64,000 bases of DNA from an uncultured Lachnospiraceae bacterium (lineage in GTDB: Bacteria > Bacillota > Clostridia > Lachnospirales > Lachnospiraceae): contig CAJKGK010000009.1 of NCBI GenBank assembly GCA_905199445.1, positions 1-64,000 on the forward strand, written 5' to 3'. Below the pieces are notes generated by a model, which worked only from the letters and a program-made list of their open reading frames with translations, searched no databases and was not told the DNA's origin. A program made the translations under genes and the position numbers. This document shows positions 16,614 through 24,317 of the stretch, piece by piece. Each line of letters opens with the position of its first letter. Positions within the stretch are counted from its first letter, which is position 1.

Positions 16614-16784
16614 CTATTCATGACATTTGCAGTCACACACCGTATGCCCTTCTTTTTTTCCGCAGCATTTTCCTGCAGCCGGACAGCCGATACATTTGAC
16701 GCCACTTTTTTTAGCTTTCAAAATATAAGTACCTGCAATACCTACAATCAACACTATAATACCTATCAAAAGAAAATCTACCAT
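16614..16784 (-). CDS. FeoB-associated Cys-rich membrane protein
   Basis: A 56-residue protein. It begins with one hydrophobic helix (MVDFLLIGIIVLIVGIAGTY) and ends with a Cys-rich tail: VKCIGCPAAGKCCGKK and VCDCKCHE, with seven Cys and terminal His/Glu. This matches the small FeoB-associated Cys-rich membrane proteins found next to feoB in Firmicutes. It probably helps FeoB move ferrous iron at the inner face of the membrane; its exact role is unknown. It lies 71 bases after feoB on the same strand. The ribosome site AAGGGA is about 9 nt upstream, moderate. It ends against the terminator. Confidence 0.9.
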   Translation of the reverse strand: MVDFLLIGIIVLIVGIAGTYILKAKKSGVKCIGCPAAGKCCGKKEGHTVCDCKCHE

Positions 16785-16855
16785 ATGTCATCATCCCTTC
16801 GATCCGTTTCCCATACATGTAATTCCCATGTATCCCCTGCTCATGCATCTGATTC

Positions 16856-18853
16856 CTATGCGTGTAAACGATACGCTGCGCTGAATGCTTTTTCTTTTTT
16901 TCGAATCAGTATACCTAATATAACAGCAAATGCAGACACTGCAATCAGTCCTGGAACAAAACCGCTGCCCATCGCTCCCGTTGTTGCCAATGTACCAATC
17001 TGATAGACCAAAAATGCAACGGTATAACCGGTGCCCAACTGCAATGCAATACCGCCCCACAGCCATTTCTTATCCTGCATTTCAGCATTCATAGCTCCAA
17101 GAGCCGCAAAACAGGGTGGAGTAAAAAGATTAAACATCAGATAAGCAAGGGCTGCCACCTTCGTAAGTCCCATCACCATTGCGACTTCGTTGGCACCACC
17201 CACCAAGGCCAGTTCATCTGTATCAATAAAATTAGTAAGGCCATACACGACAGCAAGTGTACCAACAACATTTTCTTTTGCAATAAAGCCTGTAATTGCG
17301 GCTGCGGCAAGCTGCCATACCCCAAATCCAAGAGGAATCAAAAGCACCGCAAACGGAGACGCAATGGATGCAAGAATCGAAGTATTTTCCATACCCTCTT
17401 CCACCAGCTGGAACTGCCAGTTAAAACTCTGCATGATCTGCACAACTGTATTACAAACCAAAATAATCGTTCCGGCTTTCACAATATAAGCTTTACCCCG
17501 GGAAAGCATGGAAAGCACTGCGCGTTTCAGGCTGGGAATTTTATATTCCGGGAGTTCAATAATGAAGAAAGATTTTCGGAATTTATATCCGGTAATCTTT
17601 TTTACCAATAACGCCCCCAAGAAAATCAGCACAATACCAACCAGATACATCGTCGGGCCAACCCATGAAGCATCCGCAAAAAAAGCTCCGGCAAATAACG
17701 CAATGACCGGAAGTTTGGCTCCGCATGGCATAAACGGTGTCAGCATGGCCGTTGCCCGCCTTTCCCTTTCATTACGAATCGTACGGCAAGCCATAATTCC
17801 CGGAATGGCACACCCGGTACCAATAACCATGGGAATAACCGATTTTCCAGAGAGACCGACGCGCTTAAAAATCGGATCCAAAACTACGGTTGCACGGGCC
17901 ATATACCCGCAGTCTTCCAAAAGGGCAATCAGAAAATACATGACCATGACCAGCGGCAGAAATCCCACCACTGCGCCTACGCCGCCAATCATTCCGTCAA
18001 CCAGGAGCGCCTGAAGGAAAGGGTTGGCATTTTCAACCAGGCCTGCAGCCCAGCCCTGGAAAGTTTCAATCCAGCCAACCAGCCAATCCGCAATCCAGGT
18101 CCCGACAGTAGACTGAGATATATAAAACACACCAAACATGATAACCGCAAAGACCGGGAGCCCAATCAATTTATTGGTAAGCACAGCATCAATATGATCC
18201 TGTTTATTTTTATCTTTTGTTAAAACTTTTCTCTTTTCTACGGCTTTTACAATCCCGTTTACAAATTCAAAACGTTTTCTGTCGGCCGCCTCGACTTCAC
18301 CTTTGTCCTGCAGGTTAATATCTTCCTGTCTATAAGGTGCCTTCTGTCCACAGCCTTTTAATTCTGCCGCCAGGTTTATTACCGTTCTCAGTCCATCGTG
18401 CCCGGAAACTGTAGATACCGTTGGAATGACCGGACAGCCTAATTTCTCCTCTAATTTTTTTACATTGATTTCAGTTTTTTTCTTGTCTGTAAGATCGCTT
18501 TTATTAAGCGCAATGACAACCGGGATCCCAAGTTCCATCAGCTGAGTTGTAAAAAACAAACTTCTGCTTAAATTGGTTGCATCCACAATATTAATAATAA
18601 CATCTGGATTTTCATTTTTTACATAACTGCTTGTAACACTTTCCTCTGATGTAAAAGGCGACATGGAATAGGCTCCTGGTAAATCCACCACAATTAATTG
18701 CTCCGTTCCGTCAAAATATCCTTTCTTAATCGGACTCTCCTTTTTTTCTACCGTAACACCGGCCCAGTTTCCAACGCGTTCGTTTCTTCCGGTGAGCGCA
18801 TTGTACATGGTTGTCTTTCCACTATTGGGATTTCCCGTCAACGCAATTCTCAT
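16856..18853 (-). CDS. feoB: Ferrous iron transporter FeoB
   Basis: A 665-residue FeoB. The N-terminal G domain shows G1 GNPNSGKTT, G3 DLPGAYS and G4 NKSD, followed by the helical GDI-like domain to about 200. The membrane part begins near 225 and includes two Gate regions with conserved Cys: GTGCAIPGIMACRTIRNERE with MPCGAKLP, and the C-terminal TPPCFAALGAMNAE. It imports Fe2+ in a GTPase-dependent manner. Length is in the usual 650-780 range. It lies between feoA (84-base gap) and the Cys-rich partner. A second TTAGTTAG-type element occurs just before its start (about 18889-18900), which may give it separate iron control. Confidence 0.97.
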   Translation of the reverse strand: MRIALTGNPNSGKTTMYNALTGRNERVGNWAGVTVEKKESPIKKGYFDGTEQLIVVDLPGAYSMSPFTSEESVTSSYVKNENPDVIINIVDATNLSRSLFFTTQLMELGIPVVIALNKSDLTDKKKTEINVKKLEEKLGCPVIPTVSTVSGHDGLRTVINLAAELKGCGQKAPYRQEDINLQDKGEVEAADRKRFEFVNGIVKAVEKRKVLTKDKNKQDHIDAVLTNKLIGLPVFAVIMFGVFYISQSTVGTWIADWLVGWIETFQGWAAGLVENANPFLQALLVDGMIGGVGAVVGFLPLVMVMYFLIALLEDCGYMARATVVLDPIFKRVGLSGKSVIPMVIGTGCAIPGIMACRTIRNERERRATAMLTPFMPCGAKLPVIALFAGAFFADASWVGPTMYLVGIVLIFLGALLVKKITGYKFRKSFFIIELPEYKIPSLKRAVLSMLSRGKAYIVKAGTIILVCNTVVQIMQSFNWQFQLVEEGMENTSILASIASPFAVLLIPLGFGVWQLAAAAITGFIAKENVVGTLAVVYGLTNFIDTDELALVGGANEVAMVMGLTKVAALAYLMFNLFTPPCFAALGAMNAEMQDKKWLWGGIALQLGTGYTVAFLVYQIGTLATTGAMGSGFVPGLIAVSAFAVILGILIRKKEKAFSAAYRLHA

Positions 18854-18937
18854 AATTTTTCGTCTCCTTCTGAATTTCTTTGATTAGCAAAAACTAACTA
18901 AATGTTTTAAAAAAATTGCCTTTTGGCCCCAACATCT

Positions 18938-19156
18938 TTATATTGAAATAGCTTGTGCTAAATCAGGATCAATGTTATACCTGGCATCCTTAATGGATAC
19001 AACGCACCCGCCTTTGCGATGGGCAATAACAGTAATCGGTTCTCCACTATAACATCCTAGTGAAAACAAAAACGCATTGAGTTCTTCATCATCTGTAGAA
19101 ATACCTTTTACGATATACTCTTCCCCTTCTTTTGCTTCTGACAAATTCATAAACAT
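18938..19156 (-). CDS. feoA: FeoA iron transport regulator domain protein
   Basis: A 72-residue SH3-like FeoA protein that binds the cytoplasmic face of FeoB and is needed for full Fe2+ uptake. Family features: ELNAFLFSLGCYSGEPITVI and the ending ARYNIDPDLAQAISI. GGAG lies 8 nt before the ATG at 19156; a second ATG at 19150 is possible. First gene of the feo unit. Confidence 0.93.
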   Translation of the reverse strand: MFMNLSEAKEGEEYIVKGISTDDEELNAFLFSLGCYSGEPITVIAHRKGGCVVSIKDARYNIDPDLAQAISI

Positions 19157-19534
19157 CGGTCACACTCCATCCTTACTTTAATCTATATTTATTTTTTTAC
19201 GCAAATATAAGTTACCCAAAACTTACTGTAGTTAGTTTAAACTAATATACATATTTTGTCAACCCCATGATTGATTTTTTTATCTCAATCACGCCTCCCC
19301 AAATATATGCAAATGCGCCACATACATAACGCTCTTTGTATTCTATTTTGAAAGTGCATATGCATATACAATAATATTCAAGATAGCATGTCTTTCCATT
19401 TTTTACCATTCCTTTGGAGGCTGGGGCCGGCTTTATTTAGTGTGCAGCCCCTGGACAGTATTTTAATTTACAGGTAGCGGAAAATGGAATCCATGGATCT
19501 GCTGTCTGAATATTACGAACGAAAAGGTGATTCA
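19157..19534. promoter_or_regulatory. feoA promoter with palindromic operator, and XRE upstream region
   Basis: For feoA (minus strand) a promoter reads TTGACA (19262-19257), 17-bp spacer, TAAACT (19239-19234). A perfect 14-bp palindrome TTAGTTTAAACTAA (19232-19245) covers the -10, as expected for a metal-dependent repressor of the DtxR or Fur type; which one is inference. The rest of the 378-base gap is non-coding. It holds a TGATTGA/TCAATCA hairpin (19269-19290) and, for the plus-strand XRE gene, a weak promoter around TTGAAA (19349-19354) with the self-complementary ATGCATATGCAT-like stretch behind it. Confidence 0.65.
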
Positions 19535-19882
19535 ATGGAAAATTTGATTAATCAAAGGATCCTGGCATTATGTCAAGAAAAAAGCTGGTCGATCTATAAA
19601 TTGGCGGCAATCGCAGGCATTCCTGTGAGTACCCTCAATTCCATTTTAAAAAGAAATAATGCACCTACCATCCCAACCCTGCAAAAAATATGTGAAGCTT
19701 TCGATATTACACTTTCCCAATTTTTTTCCAGAGATTTTGGAGAAATGACTTCCAATCAGTCAGAATATATGTATGAATTTAATCTACTGACCCCTCACGA
19801 AAAAGAAGTTGCCCTGGCCTATATCAAAGGTATGAACGCGGGCAAAAAGGAAGCGCTGTTGTCTGAAAAACATTCCTCCTGA
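19535..19882 (+). CDS. XRE family helix-turn-helix regulator
   Basis: A 115-residue DNA-binding protein. An XRE/Cro-type HTH covers about residues 5-60 (ILALCQEKSWSIYKLAAIAG, then IPVSTLNSILKR), followed by a short charged C-terminal region with LTPHEKEVALAYIKGM. The start at 19535 is preferred because AAGGTG lies 6 nt upstream; the longer ATG at 19484 has no good site. It is divergent from feoA and stands alone with its own terminator. Its targets are unknown; iron control is possible from position only. Confidence 0.8.
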   Translation: MENLINQRILALCQEKSWSIYKLAAIAGIPVSTLNSILKRNNAPTIPTLQKICEAFDITLSQFFSRDFGEMTSNQSEYMYEFNLLTPHEKEVALAYIKGMNAGKKEALLSEKHSS

Positions 19883-19916
19883 CAGGCGAACAAAAATAGG
19901 GATCCCTGGGCGCCGC

Positions 19917-19952
19917 AAAAAGGGGCAGTCTGTTCAAGACTGCCCCTTTTTT
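19917..19952 (+). terminator. Terminator after XRE gene
   Basis: A 15-bp stem (19917-19931 with 19937-19951), GGGGCAGTCT core, 5-nt loop, followed by T residues. Strong in both directions, so it may also end the csp transcript. Confidence 0.93.
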
Positions 19953-20051
19953 ATGTTCACCCGACAATAAGTTCTTTTTCTACGTTCATTATAATTTGAT
20001 CAAATGGCCTGGAATGCTCAATCCAGCCCTTTAATCGATCTGCTTGGCAAA

Positions 20052-20264
20052 TTAAGCGATATGAACATTAACTGCTCTTAATTTACCGCTGTCTTTAGGA
20101 TCTGCTTCTGTATCGAAGTTGACTTTCTGACCTTCTTCAAGTGTCTTAAAGCCATCAACCATAATTGCAGAAAAATGTACGAATACATCTTTTCCTGTTG
20201 CATCGTCGGTAATAAAGCCATAACCTTTTTGTGCGTTGAACCATTTAACTGTACCATTGTTCAT
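20052..20264 (-). CDS. csp: Cold shock protein
   Basis: A 70-residue single CSD protein with RNP1-like KGYGFI and RNP2-like DVFVHF, typical of bacterial Csp RNA/DNA chaperones (65-70 residues). GGAGG lies about 8 nt before the ATG. It stands alone downstream of rpoC, with its own consensus promoter and a structured leader of about 160 nt. Csp proteins bind single-stranded RNA and can melt hairpins, which matters for the leader. Confidence 0.96.
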   Translation of the reverse strand: MNNGTVKWFNAQKGYGFITDDATGKDVFVHFSAIMVDGFKTLEEGQKVNFDTEADPKDSGKLRAVNVHIA

Positions 20265-20459
20265 AATCTGGTACCTCCTTTCAAATAAGAAAGAATACGG
20301 CCCCTGTATTCCATAATTAAAAATTTGTACTCACATAAGAAAAAATCTCACATATTCTTGTAATTCATTATCCGATCAATAACTTACAAAAATATGTGAG
20401 ATATAAAGTCTTATTCTGAATACGAGTTATATTATACAGTAATTCTGCCCTAATGTCAA
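20265..20459 (-). promoter_or_regulatory. csp promoter and leader with terminator-like hairpin
   Basis: The promoter is fully consensus: TTGACA (20459-20454), 17-bp spacer, TATAAT (20436-20431). The leader starts near 20424. Arms 20384-20402 and 20345-20363 pair over 19 bp with one mismatch and a 20-nt loop; in the transcript the stem is followed by UUUUUU, which has the form of an intrinsic terminator. The octamer TATGTGAG occurs in the 3' arm (20354-20347) and again just downstream (20337-20330), so the 5' arm has two possible partners. A small GAATAC/GTATTC hairpin lies nearer the start codon. Confidence 0.75.
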
Positions 20460-20493
20460 TCCCTGTAATTGCATAATCGAAAAAATTCCTATG

Positions 20494-20538
20494 AAAACAG
20501 CTGCATCCGAGACGTGCATCCTGTCCCGAATACAGCTG
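20494..20538 (-). terminator. rpoC terminator
   Basis: A 16-bp stem (20498-20513 with 20523-20538) that is complete in the minus-strand RNA if three G-U pairs are allowed, followed by four U. It lies 45 bases after the rpoC stop. Confidence 0.8.
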
Positions 20539-20583
20539 CTTTCCTGTCCGTCAGGTTATTTTCTAATCAACAGACCATTCTTT

Positions 20584-23500
20584 TTATTCTTCGTCAGAAT
20601 CAACATTGTCGATGAGGATTTCCTCATTCTCGTCAAATTGTTCAGCAGCTTCTTCTTTTGCTCTCTGAGCTTCCTCAGCAGCCTTCTTCTGCTCCTCTTT
20701 CAACCGTTCTTCTTCCATCCGCTGTTCCATAGCCAGTCTTTCCCGTTCCATCTCCAGCGCCTTCATCTCCTCATCTGTGGAGAGACGAACACTGCGGTAA
20801 CGTTTCATACCTGTACCGGCCGGAATCAGCTTACCGATCAGAACGTTCTCTTTAAGACCGATCAGAGGGTCAACCTTTCCTTTAATCGCAGCTTCTGTCA
20901 GAACCTTTGTTGTTTCCTGGAAGGATGCAGCAGACAGGAAGGAGTTGGTAGCCAGGGAAGCTTTTGTAATACCAAGCATAACCTGTGTACCTTCTGCCGG
21001 ACGTTTGCCTTCTTCAATCAGGTTTTCATTGATTTCGTCAAAGTCCAGAACATCAACCAGTGTTCCCGGCAGGTAGGATGTATCACCGTTATTTTCAATA
21101 CGAATCTTCTTAAGCATCTGACGTACAATAACCTCAATATGCTTGTCATTGATTTCTACACCCTGCAGACGGTAAACGCGCTGAACTTCCTGAATCATAT
21201 AATCCTGAACAGCACGGACGCCCTTAATCTTCAAGAGGTCGTGAGGATTAATACTACCTTCTGTCAGTTCATCACCGGCTTCAAGAACCTGATTATCTGT
21301 AACCTTAATACGTGAACCATAAGGGATCAGGTAAGCTTTTGTTTCACCTGTTTCGTTATTTGTTACAATAACTTCACGTTTTTTCTTTGTATCTTTAATC
21401 GTTGCAATACCGCCGAATTCTGCAATGATTGCAAGTCCCTTCGGCTTTCTTGCCTCAAAAAGTTCCTCGACACGAGGAAGACCCTGTGTAATGTCATCAC
21501 CGGCAACACCGCCGCTGTGGAATGTACGCATGGTCAGCTGTGTACCAGGTTCACCGATGGACTGAGCCGCAATAATACCAACAGCTTCACCAACCTGTAC
21601 GGCAGAACCTGTGGCCATATTGGCGCCGTAACATTTGGCACATACGCCGATATGAGACTTACAGGACAGCACTGTACGGATCTTAACCTTTGTAAGTCCT
21701 GTCTTGGCAACTCTTGCCGCACGTTTTGGTGTAATCATGTGGTTCGCCTTAACCAGAACTTCTCCGGTTTCAGGATCCACAATATCCTCTGCAGCATAAC
21801 GGCCTGTCATACGGTCTTCAAGACTTTCAATCACCTCGCGGCCATCGGTAAATGCCTCGATCCACATACCCGGAATCGGCTTGCCTTCTTCACAGCAGTC
21901 TGTTTCACGAATAATCAGATCCTGAGATACGTCAACCAGACGTCTTGTCAGGTAACCGGAGTCAGCTGTACGCAGCGCTGTATCGGACATACCTTTTCTG
22001 GCCCCGTGGGCAGAAATAAAGTATTCCAGAACGTCCAGACCTTCACGGAAGTTGGACTTAATCGGCAGCTCAATGATTCGTCCCGATGTATCGGCCATCA
22101 AACCACGCATACCGGCCAGCTGCTTGATCTGCTGATTGGAACCACGGGCACCGGAGTCAGCCATCATGTAAATATTATTATATTTATCCAGGCCGTTAAG
22201 CAGCGCACTTGTCAGTTTATCATCGGTTTCCTTCCAGGTTTCTACCACAGCTTTGTAACGTTCTTCTTCGGTTACAAGACCACGGCGGAAGTTCTTTGTA
22301 ATAGAATCAATAGTCTTCTCGGCATTGGCCAGAAGGTCTTTCTTCTCCTCAGGTACAGTCATATCGGAAATGGATACAGTAATCGCACTTCTTGTGGAAT
22401 ACTTATAGCCGGTCGCTTTAATGGCATCCAGCACCTCGGCCGTATTTGTCGCACCATGAGTATTAATACATTTATCAATAATTTTCTTTAACTGTTTCTT
22501 TCCTACAAGGAAATCAATTTCAGGAAGCAGCGCATTTTCAGGGTTGCTCCGGTCTACAAATCCAAGATCCTGAGGAATAATTTCATTGAAAATCAAACGT
22601 CCCAGAGTGATATCCACAATTCTGGAAATCTTTTCTCCGTTGACAACGCCTTCACGGCGGACTTTAATTCTTGAATGTAAAGTAATGACCTTATTTTCAT
22701 AGGCAAGAATGGCTTCGTTAATACTCTTGAAGAACTTGCCCTCTCCGATATCGCCTGGTTTATCCAAGGTCAGATAATAAATACCAAGAACCATATCCTG
22801 TGAAGGAACGGCTACAGGCGCACCGTCAGACGGTTTTAACAGGTTGTTTGGTGAAAGCAGAAGGAATCGGCACTCTGCCTGAGCTTCCACAAACAGCGGT
22901 ACATGGACAGCCATCTGGTCACCGTCAAAGTCAGCGTTAAACGCTGTACAAACAAGGGGATGCAGTTTAATCGCCTTACCTTCGACAAGGATCGGTTCAA
23001 ATGCCTGAATACCAAGTCTATGCAGTGTCGGCGCACGGTTTAACATAACCGGATGTTCTTTAATCACATCTTCCAGCACATCCCATACTTCCGGCTGAAG
23101 ACGTTCAACCATCTTCTTTGCTGATTTAATGTTATGAGCCAATCCGCTGCTTACAAGCTCTCTCATAACAAACGGCTTAAACAGCTCAATCGCCATCTCC
23201 TTTGGAAGACCGCACTGGTAGATCTTCAGCTCAGGGCCAACGACAATAACGGAACGTCCGGAGTAGTCAACACGCTTACCTAAAAGGTTTTGACGGAAAC
23301 GTCCCTGCTTACCTTTAAGCATATCGGACAAAGATTTAAGCGCACGGTTACCCGGGCCTGTCACAGGTCTGCCGCGGCGTCCATTATCGATCAGGGCGTC
23401 AACCGCTTCCTGGAGCATACGTTTTTCGTTGCGAACAATAATATCCGGAGCGCCCAGTTCCAGAAGACGTTTTAAACGGTTGTTTCTGTTAATAATTCTT

Positions 23501-24300
23501 CTGTACAGATCGTTAAGGTCAGACGTTGCAAAACGTCCGCCGTCCAGCTGAACCATTGGACGGATGTCCGGCGGAATAACCGGAATAACATCCAGAATCA
23601 TCCATTCCGGACGGTTTCCTGAACCTCTGAAAGCTTCCACAACTTCCAGACGTTTAATGATTCTGGCCCGTTTCTGACCGGAGGCATCCTTAAGATCTCT
23701 CTTTAAGGTTTCGGCATCCTTATCCAGGTCAATGGCTTTTAACAGCTCCTGGATGGATTCCGCGCCCATACCGACGCGGAATGTATTGCCATATTTATCA
23801 TAAGCATCTCTGTATTCTTTTTCAGAGAGCACCTGCTTAACCTGAAGATCTGTATTTCCCTTATCAAGTACAACATAAGAAGCAAAATACAGAACCTTTT
23901 CAAGGTTTCTCGGAGACATATCAAGGATTAAGCCCAGGCGGCTGGGAATTCCCTTGAAATACCAGATATGGGAAACCGGCGCTGCCAGTTCAATATGTCC
24001 CATTCTTTCACGGCGAACGCTGGATTTTGTAACCTCAACACCACAGCGGTCGCAGACCACGCCTTTGTAGCGGATCTTTTTATATTTGCCACAGTGACAC
24101 TCCCAGTCCTTACTGGGTCCGAAAATCTTTTCGCAGAAAAGACCGTCTTTTTCCGGCTTCAGTGTTCTGTAGTTAATCGTCTCCGGCTTCTTAACTTCGC
24201 CGTGAGACCATTCTCTGATTTTATCCGGTGAGGCCAGACCAATTTTGATCGCGTCAAAAGTCATTGGCTGGTAAGCTTCATTTTTAACTGTTTCAGACAT
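20584..24300 (-). CDS. rpoC: RNA polymerase beta' subunit
   Basis: A 1238-residue beta' subunit. Visible landmarks: the N-terminal zinc finger (CHCGKYKKIRYKGVVCDRCG near residue 60), the catalytic NADFDGDQMAVHVPL near 460 with the three Mg-binding Asp, the bridge helix/trigger loop region (GARKGMSDTALRTADSGYLT), and a second Cys cluster (CKSHIGVCAKCYG). The C-terminus ends in an acidic, Glu-rich tail of about 60 residues that is probably lineage-specific. It lies 17 bases after rpoB and must share its transcript. Length is normal for Clostridia. Confidence 0.99.
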   Translation of the reverse strand: MSETVKNEAYQPMTFDAIKIGLASPDKIREWSHGEVKKPETINYRTLKPEKDGLFCEKIFGPSKDWECHCGKYKKIRYKGVVCDRCGVEVTKSSVRRERMGHIELAAPVSHIWYFKGIPSRLGLILDMSPRNLEKVLYFASYVVLDKGNTDLQVKQVLSEKEYRDAYDKYGNTFRVGMGAESIQELLKAIDLDKDAETLKRDLKDASGQKRARIIKRLEVVEAFRGSGNRPEWMILDVIPVIPPDIRPMVQLDGGRFATSDLNDLYRRIINRNNRLKRLLELGAPDIIVRNEKRMLQEAVDALIDNGRRGRPVTGPGNRALKSLSDMLKGKQGRFRQNLLGKRVDYSGRSVIVVGPELKIYQCGLPKEMAIELFKPFVMRELVSSGLAHNIKSAKKMVERLQPEVWDVLEDVIKEHPVMLNRAPTLHRLGIQAFEPILVEGKAIKLHPLVCTAFNADFDGDQMAVHVPLFVEAQAECRFLLLSPNNLLKPSDGAPVAVPSQDMVLGIYYLTLDKPGDIGEGKFFKSINEAILAYENKVITLHSRIKVRREGVVNGEKISRIVDITLGRLIFNEIIPQDLGFVDRSNPENALLPEIDFLVGKKQLKKIIDKCINTHGATNTAEVLDAIKATGYKYSTRSAITVSISDMTVPEEKKDLLANAEKTIDSITKNFRRGLVTEEERYKAVVETWKETDDKLTSALLNGLDKYNNIYMMADSGARGSNQQIKQLAGMRGLMADTSGRIIELPIKSNFREGLDVLEYFISAHGARKGMSDTALRTADSGYLTRRLVDVSQDLIIRETDCCEEGKPIPGMWIEAFTDGREVIESLEDRMTGRYAAEDIVDPETGEVLVKANHMITPKRAARVAKTGLTKVKIRTVLSCKSHIGVCAKCYGANMATGSAVQVGEAVGIIAAQSIGEPGTQLTMRTFHSGGVAGDDITQGLPRVEELFEARKPKGLAIIAEFGGIATIKDTKKKREVIVTNNETGETKAYLIPYGSRIKVTDNQVLEAGDELTEGSINPHDLLKIKGVRAVQDYMIQEVQRVYRLQGVEINDKHIEVIVRQMLKKIRIENNGDTSYLPGTLVDVLDFDEINENLIEEGKRPAEGTQVMLGITKASLATNSFLSAASFQETTKVLTEAAIKGKVDPLIGLKENVLIGKLIPAGTGMKRYRSVRLSTDEEMKALEMERERLAMEQRMEEERLKEEQKKAAEEAQRAKEEAAEQFDENEEILIDNVDSDEE

Positions 24301-24317
24301 ACATGGCTCTCCCTTCT

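Noticed and set aside
20491..21315. Plus-strand 274-codon open frame over the rpoC end
   Set aside because: Antisense to the rpoC acidic tail, Phe/Leu/Ser-rich through reverse-complement bias, with no ribosome site and starting inside the rpoC terminator.
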